From JAWVFM01 sp963841455 (lineage in GTDB: Bacteria > Actinomycetota > Thermoleophilia > Solirubrobacterales > 70-9), in the NCBI GenBank assembly GCA_963841455.1, contig CAWJCU010000009.1:1-64000 (forward strand): a DNA stretch of 64,000 nt. Direction: 5' to 3'. Positions 54,476 to 62,876 of the stretch are shown piece by piece. The position numbers and the translations under genes were made by a program. Within the stretch, counting starts at the first letter, position 1, and every line of letters starts with the position of its first letter. The notes below the pieces were generated by a model. It made no database searches and had not been told where the DNA came from. It was given only the letters and a program-made list of their open reading frames with translations.

Positions 54476-55448
54476 TCACGCGGCTTGCGCGACGAGCATG
54501 GCGGTGAGGGTTGCGATGACGTGCGCGGGGCGCTCCTCGAGATCGAGCCGCGTGAAGCGGACGACGCGCCAGCCGTGGAGCTGGAGCGCGCGGTCGCGCC
54601 GGCGGTCGTCCTCGAAGGCGATTCTCGTCCCATGCGTGCTCCAGTCGTCGACCTCGACGACGACGCGCTCGCGGTGCCAGACGAAGTCGCATTGGATTTC
54701 CTCGCCGGCGATCGCCATCCACTCGTTGACCGCGGGCTCAGGCAGCCCCGCTCGCCGGCAGAGCGCGCGAAGCCGCCGCTCGAGCGATGACTTCGTACGA
54801 TCGCCGCCGGGCTGGCGAACATCCAGCGCGAGGCGCAGCCGGCGCGAGCCGCGGTGGCCCCGCATGCGCTCGAGGAGGCAGCGGACATCGTCGAGGGCGA
54901 GCTTGCCCTCGATCTCCGCCTGGCTGCACGCGCGGGTGAGCAGAAACGGCAAGGTCGCGGCGATGTCGAGAAGGGTGCGCGCGACCGAGGTACAGGGAAC
55001 GCCGTCGACCACTGTCCGGTCGGACTCGTCGACGAGACCGGGAGCGATGTATGCGAAGGCCCGGCCGGGCCCGGCCGGATCCGCCGGGGACGAGAACGTG
55101 AATGGCGCCTGAGCTCGGGCGCAATATGTCGTGGAGAGCCGCCGAAGATCCGTTTGAGAGCAGGCTTCCTTCGCCGCACGCCAACACGGCGCCGAGCCAG
55201 CGGCCGCGCAGCGGAACATCTGCGCGTCCAACCGCATACACGCCGCGGTGGATCGGAAACAGGCGATCCGCAGCCACGCGGTCCCGGACCGCGCTCGCAC
55301 TGAGCCCGAGCGCTACCAGCTGCGCGAGCGTCACGACGCCGTGCTGGCCGGCGGCGAGTGCGGCAATCGCACGGTCGATCGCCCCCCTCCGCCCGCGGGC
55401 GCCGAATTGCGTCGACTCTGACGTCGGAAGTCGGCGCTCGCGGGGCAT
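54476..55448 (-). CDS. AbiEi-type winged-helix + DUF559 endonuclease-fold protein (one +1 interruption)
   Basis: The product is about 323 aa when joined. From ATG 55448, a winged-helix start (IDRAIAALAAGQHGVVTLAQL) and VYAVGRADVPLRGRWLGAVL match the AbiEi antitoxin-like N-terminal region. VPCTSVARTLLDIAATLP is the middle motif. The C-terminal DUF559 core is EIQCDFVWHRERVVVEVDDW with RALQLHGWRVVRFTR, a PD-(D/E)xK-like arrangement. A +1 near 55039 joins HRSRS to VDESDRTVVDG. It is bracketed by two REP-like repeats, the 5' one inside its first codons. Function unknown; nuclease activity is inferred. Confidence 0.77.
55396..55442 (-). repeat. REP-like hairpin repeat, copy 2 (5' end of the DUF559 gene)
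   Basis: On the minus strand it runs CGCGAGCGCCGACTTCCG to GTCGACGCAATTCGGCGC, nearly identical to copy 1 at 32195-32241. It starts 6 nt inside the DUF559 ORF, so the repeat encodes about residues 3-17 of that protein. It is in the same orientation as copy 3 when both are read along the gene. Confidence 0.75.
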
Positions 55449-55518
55449 GGCGCGATGATGGCCGAGTCGCCGCACGCGCGTGGCGCGCGATTGCGCCGAT
55501 GCCGTGCCTTACGTGTGC

Positions 55519-55737
55519 CTACTTGTAGCGGTAGGTGATGCGGCCGCGGTCGAGGTCGTAGGGCGAGAGCTCGATCTTCACGCGGTCGCCGGGGAGGATG
55601 CGGATGTAGTGGCGGCGCATCTTCCCCGAGATGTGCCCGAGGACCTCGTGGTCGTTGTCGAGCTTGACCTTGAACATCGTGTTCGGGAGGGCCTCCGTGA
55701 CCTCGCCCTCCATCTCGATCTTCTCTTCCTTGCCCAT
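55519..55737 (-). CDS. infA: translation initiation factor IF-1
   Basis: The 72-aa protein is a single OB fold: GKEEKIEMEGEVTEALPNTM, then FKVKLDNDHEVLGHISGKMR, the RNA-binding RRHYIRILPGDRVKIELSPYD and the end GRITYRYK. It binds the ribosomal A site during initiation. Here it is not followed by rpmJ/rpsM but sits between the DUF559 gene and an enoyl-CoA hydratase. Confidence 0.97.
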   Translation of the reverse strand: MGKEEKIEMEGEVTEALPNTMFKVKLDNDHEVLGHISGKMRRHYIRILPGDRVKIELSPYDLDRGRITYRYK

Positions 55738-55755
55738 GCCGGGCGAGAGGGTAGC

Positions 55756-56551
55756 TCAGCGGCCCTCGAACGTCGCTTTTCCAGGCCCATCCTTCAGGAA
55801 CGAGCGCACGGCGTTCTGCAGGTCCTCGGTCGCGAAAAGGGCGCCCGAGACGTCCGGCGTGACCTCGTCGGCGCGGTCCACGCCACCCTCGAGGTAGGCG
55901 CGGACGATTTGCTTCGTTGCCGAGTGGGCCTTCGTCGGGCCCGCGGCGAGCCTCTGGGCGAAGCGCATGCCCTTCTCCTGGATCTCGTCGTCGCCGACGA
56001 CACGGTTGACGACGTTCCAGCTCGCGAGCGTCGCCGCGTCGTAGAGGCCGCCGGTCATCACGAACTCGCGCGCCCGAGCCGGGCCTGCCCGCTCCGCCAT
56101 CCGCTGCGTTCCGCCGGCGCCGGGGGTCAGCCCGACGACCGCCTCGACGAGCCCAAACCGCGCCGATTCGCTCGCCCAGATCATGTCGCAGCCGAGGGCG
56201 ACCTCGAGGCCGGCGGTAAGGCAGAGCCCGTGGACGATCGCCAGCGTCGGGAACGGGAGCGCCTCCAGCCGCCGCACCGGCCCCAGGAGCTCGCCGAACG
56301 TCCGCGCGCCATCCTCGCCCGCGTCGACGAGCCGCTGGAAGACGTTCACGTCGACTCCGCCGGTGAAGATGTCGCCCTCCGCTCTCCACACCGCGCAGCG
56401 CACGTCGTCGGCCGCCTCGAGCTCGTCGAGGCAGCTCACGAGCCCCGTGAACACCTCCTCGCCGAAGAGGTTCAGCGGCGGGGAGTCGAAGGACGATCGA
56501 CGCGACGGCCCCGTCGCGCTCGATCCGGACGGCCGGCCCGCTCTCAGCCAC
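55756..56551 (-). CDS. enoyl-CoA hydratase/isomerase family (one +1 interruption)
   Basis: The product is about 264 aa. GTG 56551 starts AESGPAVRIERDGAVASIV; a +1 near 56490 continues as FDSPPLNLFGEEVFTGL. The oxyanion and active-site loops are GDIFTGGVDVNVF and HGLCLTAGLEVALGCD. VVGLTPGAGGTQRM follows; its position usually holds catalytic Glu in hydratases (E/P of the LGxxPGxGG loop), and here it is VGLTPGAGG. It may act as hydratase or isomerase in beta-oxidation. GTG overlaps the HIT stop by 8 nt. Confidence 0.83.
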
Positions 56552-56954
56552 CGCGGATCGCCTCCGCGGCCCGCTCGATCTCCTCGGCGTCGGCGCCACG
56601 CGGGATCCATGGGAGCTTCAGCGGGTCGTCGTCGTAGCGGGGGATCACGTGGACGTGGAAGTGGAAGACCGTCTGCCAGGCGGCAGGGCGACAGGAGTTC
56701 AGGATGTTGAAGCCGTCGGGCTCCAGCACCTCGTCGATGCGGCGCGCGAGACGGCGAGCGGCGAGCATCGTGCGCTCGAGACCGGCGTCGTCGATCTCGA
56801 GCAGGTCGGCCGAGTGCGTTCTCGGCACGACGAGCGCGTGGCCGTGCGTCGCGGGGTTGATGTCCATGAAGGCGACCGTGTGCTCGTCGGAGTCGACCAC
56901 CTGCGCGGGCACGTCACCGGCGACGATGCCGCAGAAGAGGCAGTCGCCGGCCAT
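56544..56954 (-). CDS. HIT-family nucleotide hydrolase
   Basis: The 136-aa protein has CLFCGIVAGDVPAQVVDSDE at the N-terminus (two of the HINT zinc-type Cys), ATHGHALVVPRTHSADLLE, and the catalytic HIT triad in FHFHVHVIPRY. It should hydrolyse adenosine phosphoramidate or dinucleoside polyphosphates. It starts at the Rho-like gene's stop (ATGA) and overlaps the enoyl-CoA hydratase. Confidence 0.92.
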   Translation of the reverse strand: MAGDCLFCGIVAGDVPAQVVDSDEHTVAFMDINPATHGHALVVPRTHSADLLEIDDAGLERTMLAARRLARRIDEVLEPDGFNILNSCRPAAWQTVFHFHVHVIPRYDDDPLKLPWIPRGADAEEIERAAEAIRGG

Positions 56955-58243
56955 CAGCCCAGGCTTGCCAGGAGCTCCGCGTTATCGGCCGAGCCCTCGA
57001 TCCGCTCGCGCAGGAGGCTCGCGGCCTCGCGCGGCTCGAGGTCCGCCAGCAGCGACCGAAGCCGCCGAGCGGCCTCGAGCTCGGATCCGTCGCGCAGCTC
57101 CTCCTCGCCCGAGACGCGGCAGTCGGCGACTCGCAGGGCGGGGACGATCCCGGCGGCCGCGAGGTCGGCGTCGAGCGTGATGAGCGCGTTCTCTGTGGTG
57201 GCGACGGCGCGCTCGGCCGCGCCATCGTCCGCGAGCGCCGAGAGCACGGTCGCGATCACGGTCAGCGAGCCGTCGCCATCGAGCTCGCGGCCGGAGCCGA
57301 AGAGGCGCTTGACCTCCGCCGCGCCATCGGCGGCGGCCGCGAGCCGCGAGAGCGAATCGCAGATCAGCACGGCGTCGGCTCCCGCCTCCGCGCGGCGCCT
57401 CGCGCGCTCGCTCGCGAGCGTCGCGACCCGCACCTGCTCCGCGGGGGGCATCTCGGCAGTCGCGATCGCGAGCTCCGCGCCCGGCACGGCCTCGCGCCAT
57501 GCGGCGGCCTCCTCGGGCCGCTCGTCGACGAGTAGAACGACGACCTCCGCTCCGCCGCCGGCGAGCACGGCGCGAGCGATTCCCCGTAGGAGCGTGGTGC
57601 GGCCCGATCGGGGGGCGGCGGAAACGAGGACCCGCTGTCCGAACGCAAGCGGGGCCAGTAGATCGGCCGCCCGCACGAGCACGTCGTTTCGATCGATCTC
57701 GAGCGCCAGCCGGCGCCGCGGAGGCACCGCGGTCATGTTGCCGAGATCGGGCCTCGGCTCCGACGGCGGCTCGGCGCCGTTGACCTTGTCGACGTGAACG
57801 AGCGCCCGATGGCGCTCGCCCCGGCGCGGCGCCCGCGCCGGTCCCGAGACCTCATCGCCGGCTCGAAGCTCGCAGCGACGGATCTGCGAAGCCGAGACGT
57901 ACACGTCGTCGCCCTCGGCCTCGAGTCCCTCGAGGCGCAGGAACCCGTGCCCGGCGCCCGTGAGCTCGAGGACGCCGGCGACATCCTCGGTCTCCGCCTC
58001 GGTCTCCGGCTCGCGCTGGCGCTCGCGCGCGCGATCGTCACGGCGGGGCCGCTGCTCGCCCGCCGCGGGCTTCAATCGCTCGCGACCTCGGCGCCGGCGG
58101 CGCGGCCGCGACGGCTTCTCGCCGCCGCGGTCCTCGATCGCGCCGATGAGCTCGTCGCGCCGCATTGACCGGAACTTGGGAACGCCCAGCTCGGACGCGC
58201 GCTGATGCAGCTCAGCGAGGTGGAGGTCAGCGAGGGAAGACAT
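56954..58243 (-). CDS. Rho-like transcription termination factor paralogue with altered P-loop
   Basis: The 429-aa protein has the Rho plan. A SAP-like Rho_N helix pair spans 5-36 (LHLAELHQRASELGVPKFRS), a basic linker 42-85, a cold-shock-like RNA-binding fold about 88-156 (GVLELTGAGHGFLRLEGL), and a RecA-type ATPase about 178-420. The P-loop is AAPRSGRTT where Rho has PPKAGKT, so Lys is Arg215. Walker B (VVLLVDERPEE), LICDSLSRLA and GSLTVIATVL are kept. The Q-loop/R-loop regions differ strongly (CRVSGEEELRD replaces RSGTRREELL). It is either a weak or non-catalytic Rho-like RNA motor; a standard rho may be elsewhere. Confidence 0.8.
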   Translation of the reverse strand: MSSLADLHLAELHQRASELGVPKFRSMRRDELIGAIEDRGGEKPSRPRRRRRGRERLKPAAGEQRPRRDDRARERQREPETEAETEDVAGVLELTGAGHGFLRLEGLEAEGDDVYVSASQIRRCELRAGDEVSGPARAPRRGERHRALVHVDKVNGAEPPSEPRPDLGNMTAVPPRRRLALEIDRNDVLVRAADLLAPLAFGQRVLVSAAPRSGRTTLLRGIARAVLAGGGAEVVVLLVDERPEEAAAWREAVPGAELAIATAEMPPAEQVRVATLASERARRRAEAGADAVLICDSLSRLAAAADGAAEVKRLFGSGRELDGDGSLTVIATVLSALADDGAAERAVATTENALITLDADLAAAGIVPALRVADCRVSGEEELRDGSELEAARRLRSLLADLEPREAASLLRERIEGSADNAELLASLG

Positions 58244-58287
58244 GTGCGGCGGCTGAGGATATCCGCGCGGGTGCGACGATTGGTCGA

Positions 58288-58311
58288 TTGATGTCGCTAT
58301 GGCGACATCAA
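58288..58311. promoter_or_regulatory. perfect 10-bp inverted repeat before the Rho-like gene
   Basis: TTGATGTCGC (58288-58297), loop TATG, GCGACATCAA (58302-58311). It lies between the glpD stop and the start of the Rho-like gene (both minus). It may be an operator for that gene or an intrinsic hairpin ending glpD mRNA; there is no T-run after it. Confidence 0.5.
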
Positions 58312-58322
58312 GTGTCCACTCG

Positions 58323-60005
58323 TCAGCCGCCAGCCGGGTCGATGCCCTCCGTGGCGACCTCCCCGACCCAGCGCTCCGCCTCCTCGCTGACCCTCCCGCC
58401 ATCCCATCCCAACTCGCCGCCCAGTGCCTCTGCCACCGACCTGACGGCCCCCGCTGTCCGCAGCGCCGGCGCGTCGAGGAGCCCCAGCCGCGTGCGCCGC
58501 AGGAGGACGTCGGCGACCGAGCGGGCCTGCTCGAGCCGCGCTGCGATGACGGCCTCCGCCAAGAGGTCGGGCTGGCCGGGAACGATCGGCTGGGCTAGCT
58601 CGGGCTCCTCTGCCGCCAGCTTCAGCACGGCGCGCCCGGCGTGTCCGTAGCGGAAGGCGAGGAGGTCTCGCCAGCCGTCGGGCAGTGAGCCGGCCTCGAG
58701 TCCCGCGGGGGCCTTCAGGTCGTCCTCGCTCGCGGGCATCCCCAGCTGGAGCTCGTCGGTACGGCATGGGGCGTCGCGGCCCTCGCGCTCCACGAGGCGA
58801 TCGACGGCCATCTTCGCCATACGGCGCCAGGTGGTGAGCTTGCCGCCGGTGATCGTGAGCAGGCCGGAGCTGGTCTCATACAGCTCGGCCTTGCGCGAGA
58901 TGTCGACCGACTTGCGGGGATCGCCGGTGGAGATGAGCGGTCGCACGCCGGCGTAAGCGCCCGTGATGTCAGCGCGCCCCAGGTCGGTCCGGAAGAAGGC
59001 GTTGAGGGCGGCGAGGAGATAGTCGATGTCGTCACTCGACGGTTCGACGTGCACGAGATCGCCCTCGTAGTCGCGGTCGGTGGTGCCGGCGAGCACCCGC
59101 CCGTACCAGGGCAGGGCGAAGATCGTGCGGTCCTCGCCCGCCGGCACGATGCACGCGGCGCGGCCGATCGGAAGGGTGGCCTGGTCGATCGTGATGTGCG
59201 TGCCGCGGCTGGGAGCGATGCGCGGAATCTCGGCCTCATCGTGGATCTCCTCGGGGCGTATGCGGTCGGCCCAGACGCCGGTCGCGTTGATGACCGCATC
59301 GGCAATGATCTCGAGCTCCTCGCCCGAGTCGCGCTCCACGCAGTGCACTCCGCGGGCCACGCCGTCCTCGAACCGCAGGCCCCTGACCTCGCAGCGGTTG
59401 AGGGGCACGGCGCCATACCGCTCCGCCTCTCCGAGGACGGTGAGCACGAGGCGGACGTCATCGGTCTGGCAGTCGTAGAAGAGGTAGGCCTCCTTCGGGT
59501 CGAGAGGGGCGAGGGCCGGAACCAGCTCCGTCGCCTCGGCCGCGTCGATCGTGCGATGGCCCTCAGGGGCCCAGTAGTCGCCGGCTGCCTCCCGCGCCGC
59601 CCGCTCGCGCCGGGCCTGGCCGACGCGCGTGGTCGCCATCACGTCGTACAGGTTGAGGCCCACGCCGAGGCGGCGGCTCGGGCGATCGTCCCCGATCGTG
59701 GGGACGAGGAACGGCGTCGGGTAGACGAGGTGCGGCGCGAGCTGGACCATGAGCTGGCGCTCGAGGAGCGCCTCGCGAACGAGGCCGAGGTCGAAGTTCT
59801 GGAGGTAGCGCAGGCCTCCGTGGACCATCTTCGACGAGCGGCTCGACGTCCCGATCGCCCAGTCGGCGCGCTCGACGATCGCAACCGAGTATCCGCGCGA
59901 GGCCGCGTCGAGCGCGCAGCCCGCGCCCGTGATCCCGCCCCCGATCACGACGACGTCGAACGGCTCGCCGCGCACCGCCTGGATTGCGTCCTCGCGCGAG
60001 ATCAC
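58323..60005 (-). CDS. glpD: aerobic glycerol-3-phosphate dehydrogenase
   Basis: The 560-aa flavoprotein has the FAD loop DVVVIGGGITGAGCALDAASRG, the GlpD signature SSRSSKMVHGGLRYLQNFDLGLVREAL, GLNLYDVMA, YAGVRPL and the TITGGKLTTWRRMA C-terminal motif, followed by the helical cap domain. It oxidises glycerol-3-phosphate to DHAP with electrons to menaquinone at the membrane. It is full length and uninterrupted, unlike the GlpA-like gene at 10153. Confidence 0.94.
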   Translation of the reverse strand: MISREDAIQAVRGEPFDVVVIGGGITGAGCALDAASRGYSVAIVERADWAIGTSSRSSKMVHGGLRYLQNFDLGLVREALLERQLMVQLAPHLVYPTPFLVPTIGDDRPSRRLGVGLNLYDVMATTRVGQARRERAAREAAGDYWAPEGHRTIDAAEATELVPALAPLDPKEAYLFYDCQTDDVRLVLTVLGEAERYGAVPLNRCEVRGLRFEDGVARGVHCVERDSGEELEIIADAVINATGVWADRIRPEEIHDEAEIPRIAPSRGTHITIDQATLPIGRAACIVPAGEDRTIFALPWYGRVLAGTTDRDYEGDLVHVEPSSDDIDYLLAALNAFFRTDLGRADITGAYAGVRPLISTGDPRKSVDISRKAELYETSSGLLTITGGKLTTWRRMAKMAVDRLVEREGRDAPCRTDELQLGMPASEDDLKAPAGLEAGSLPDGWRDLLAFRYGHAGRAVLKLAAEEPELAQPIVPGQPDLLAEAVIAARLEQARSVADVLLRRTRLGLLDAPALRTAGAVRSVAEALGGELGWDGGRVSEEAERWVGEVATEGIDPAGG

Positions 60006-60023
60006 TGGAGCGGAAGCTAGCGG

Positions 60024-62052
60024 CTAGTGGAAATGCGGCCGCGGCGGGGTCCAGCCGCCGCTGCGGTACCACCACACGCCGCCTGCGCCGAGAACGGCGA
60101 CCAGCGCGAGCCCGCCGGCGATGTACGCCCAGACCGGCGTGCCGTCGCTCGCACCGTCGCCGCCCGCCTGCGCTGCCCGCGGGTTGCCCTTGGCCTGGGG
60201 CGAGGCGTCGAGCGCGCCCTTGGGGGGCGGGGCGAAGGGATGCCCCGGCACAGTCTTTCCACGTATGGCGGGCGTTGGGATCGCACCGTTGGACTGGCCC
60301 TTTTGGCCCTTCTTCTTCACCGTCTTGCCGTTGGCTCTCAGGGCATTCGCGGTCGCGGCGTTCACGATCGGTGACACGCCGCCGCTGGTCGCGTTGGTGG
60401 GCGGCGCCACACTCTTCGGCACAGTCGGGCTCGAGCCACCGGATGGGGCGCCGCGGGTCGGCGTCGAGCCGCTCGGCGACGTGCCGCCGTTGCCCGTACC
60501 GCTCCCGCCCGAGCGTTGCTCCCGCGCCACGGCAGCGACGGGCAGCGCCTTCCGCTCCACGGCCATGACCCCCTGGCCCGGTGACCCAGACGGGGGTCTG
60601 GTCGCTCGACGCGCGAATAGCGGTAGTGGCCGTTGCCGGCACGTCGGGCGGCGAGGTAGTCGAGCCCACTGTGGCCGCCGGCTCGCGTCGCCATCGGGTT
60701 CTCCCCGGCCGCGATCAGACCCTGCACCGCCCAAGCGGTGGACTGCGAGTTCGACGGCCCGCTACCGGCCAGCGGCCAGCCGCCGTCGTGCTTTTGGTCC
60801 CGGTTCAGGTAGTGGACTCCCTTGCGAAGCGCCTTCCTGCCCGCCCCCGCGGCGGCGAGGCCCTGAAGCGCGGCCCCCGTGCTGTCGGGGTCGCTCGCGA
60901 CGCCGGGCTGGAAGCCCCACCCGCCGTCGTTGTTGCGCGCGTCCTGGAGCCAGCCGCGCGAGCGACGAAGGTCGTGAACGGGCTTGCCCGAGGCGCGCAT
61001 CGCGAGCAGCCCGAACGCCGTCAGGTTCACCTGACCTCCGTAGCTGCCGTCAGGGCGACGGCGGTGATGGAGCTGGGAGACGAGGTCGCGGCCGCCGAAG
61101 CTCCGCGGGCTCACGCCCGCGCCGTGGAGGGCGAGGATCGTCCGCTCGAGGTCTCCGGTCGAAGAGATGCTGGAGGCGTGCTTTCGCAGGTAGGCCACGG
61201 GCGTCGAGCCGCTCTTGCCGAGGTCGAGCGGATTTTGCCCGGCGGCCTCGAGGCCGAGCATCGCCCAGCCGGTCATCTCGGGGCTTGGCGCAGAGCCCGG
61301 CGAAACCCCATAGCCGCCGTCGGCGTTCCGCGCCTTCGCCAGGTACGAGGCCGGCGACGCGCCACTTGCTCCGGCGCGAGGAGCCTGAATGCCGACCGCC
61401 CCGGCCGCCACTGCCACCACCAGAAGCGGCGCCGCCCACTCCCGCCGCCATGTGAACTCGACCCGGTCGCGATAGCGCCCGATGATGCGAACGAGCGCCG
61501 GTCCGGCGGCCAGTGCAAGGACGAAGTTCCCGAGTGCGTGGGCGACGTTGAACGGAGCCCCCCGGGCGACGATGGCCAGGTAACGATCGAGCGTTTGGTC
61601 CCCACCGCCCGTCGCGAGCACCGAGTAGTCGAGGAGCGCGCCGTAGGCGAGTCCCGCCAGGCCGCACGCGAGGGCGAGCCCGAGGCGCCCGAGCCGGCGC
61701 CCGGTGAGCACGCCCAGCCCGGCGCCGGCGAGCCCGACGAGCCCCCACCCCACCATCTCCCATGGCGTCCACGGCCCCTGACCGAGCCAGAAATTCGAGA
61801 TCAGCGCTCCGAGCGCGCCGACGGCGAAGCCGGGGGCGGCGCCCACGGAGAAGCCGGTGATCAGCACCACGTCGGTCGTGGCTTGGACGTTCGGCACGGC
61901 GGCGAACGCGAGTCGCCCCGCCACTGCCAGGGCGGCGAGCGCCGCCACGAGCGCCACCGTCCGGGAGCCGGGCGCGAGCGCTCGAACCAGGCGAGGCCGC
62001 CGAGAAGCACGAGCGCGAGAAGCCCGAAGATCGCGATCCGCCAGGGAATCAT
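60024..62052 (-). CDS. ECF transporter S-component fused to a terpene-cyclase/transcobalamin-like barrel (interrupted)
   Basis: The product is about 675 aa when joined. From ATG 62052 an initial TM helix leads, after a shift near 61975, into the S-component membrane part: VALVAALAALAVAGRLAF, TTDVVLITGFSVGAAPGF, GALISNFWLGQGPW, FNVAHALGNFVLALAAGP. A TM (LLVVAVAAGAVGI) then exports a chain of prenyltransferase-like repeats (ADGGYGVSPG, RNNDGGWGFQPG, KHDGGWPLAG, and SSDQTPVWVTG after +1 shifts near 60621 and 60590). A Ser/Pro/Lys-rich stalk and a C-terminal TM (VWAYIAGGLALVAVLGAGG) end the protein. The barrel could capture the ligand outside and hand it to the S-domain. ATGA overlap with the ATPase gene. 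Confidence 0.8.
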
Positions 62053-62804
62053 CGCTTCGCTCGCTCACCATCCTCTCGCGAAAGCGGCCTGGCGAGCAGC
62101 GCCGCGCCCGCTTCGGGCAGGATCGCCCGATCGCGGCCGAGGATCCGGGCGACCTCGGTGGCGAAGTACCAGCCGCCGGAGAGGATCTCATCGGCCGCAC
62201 CGTCCGCGATCGCCCGGCCGTCCGCAAGGAGGACCACGCGGTCGGCGAATGTGGCGGCGAACTCGACGTCGTGGGTGGCGACGACGACGGCTGCGCCCGC
62301 CGCCGCCAGCTCATCCAACCACGACGTGAGCTCGCGCTTTCGCCCCCAATCCATGCCGCGCGTGGGCTCGTCGAGGCAGACGAGCCCCGGCAGCTCGCCG
62401 GCCTCGTCGCGGCCGGCCATCACGATCGCGAGGGCCAGCCGCTGGCGCTCTCCGCCTGAGAGGTCGCGAGGATCGGCGTCGCCCGCATCGCGAGGCCGAC
62501 GGCGGCGAGGGCGCGCGCGCCCGCCTCGCCGGGCAGCTCGTCGCCCACACGCTCGCGCAGCAGCATGTCGGACGGGCTCTGAGGTAGCAGCGCGCAGCCG
62601 CGCGGGCGCGGAAACGGCGCCGCGCATCGCGGCCAGCCGGCCCGCCGCAGCGCGAAGGAGGGTGCTCTTGCCGGCGCCGTTACGGCCCATGAGCGCCACC
62701 CGCTCGCCGGGCGCGACGGCGAGGTCGAGCCCCCGGATGACGTCGCGCCCGCCGAGCTGGACCCACGCCGTCGCGCGCATCGAGGGCGAGGTGCGAGCGC
62801 TCAC
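62049..62804 (-). CDS. ECF transporter ATPase (second), interrupted
   Basis: The product is about 250 aa from GTG 62804. Walker A is MGRNGAGKSTLLRAAAG, signature DLSGGERQRLALAI, Walker B LVCLDEPTRGMDW, and the H-loop VVATHDVEFA, with the ECF/CbiO-type C-terminus. Between Walker A and the signature the frame wanders; LLPQSPSDMLLRERVGDELPG (Q-loop region) appears in another frame at about 62580-62510. Forms the ATPase pair with the upstream gene. Confidence 0.85.
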   Translation of the reverse strand: MSARTSPSMRATAWVQLGGRDVIRGLDLAVAPGERVALMGRNGAGKSTLLRAAAGRLAAMRGAVSAPARLRAATSEPVRHAAARACGRRAARRGGRARPRRRRPRDAGDADPRDLSGGERQRLALAIVMAGRDEAGELPGLVCLDEPTRGMDWGRKRELTSWLDELAAAGAAVVVATHDVEFAATFADRVVLLADGRAIADGAADEILSGGWYFATEVARILGRDRAILPEAGAALLARPLSREDGERAKR

Positions 62805-62830
62805 CGCGCCGCCAGAACCGTTCCTCTTCG

Positions 62831-62876
62831 CCGAACGTCCCTCGTGGGGGCTAGCGCGGTACCGAGGGACGTTCGG
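62831..62876. promoter_or_regulatory. 14-bp perfect inverted repeat across the ATPase-ATPase junction
   Basis: CCGAACGTCCCTCG (62831-62844) and its exact complement CGAGGGACGTTCGG (62863-62876) are separated by 18 nt containing the stop codon of the upstream ATPase (62851-62853). In minus-strand mRNA this would be a very stable hairpin between the two ATPase genes, 27 nt before the next GTG. It could be a processing/stability or partial termination element. Confidence 0.7.

Noticed and set aside
54476..55448. Calling the DUF559 gene a type IV toxin-antitoxin system.
   Set aside because: Only the AbiEi-like N-terminal region is present; no AbiEii-type nucleotidyltransferase toxin gene is adjacent.
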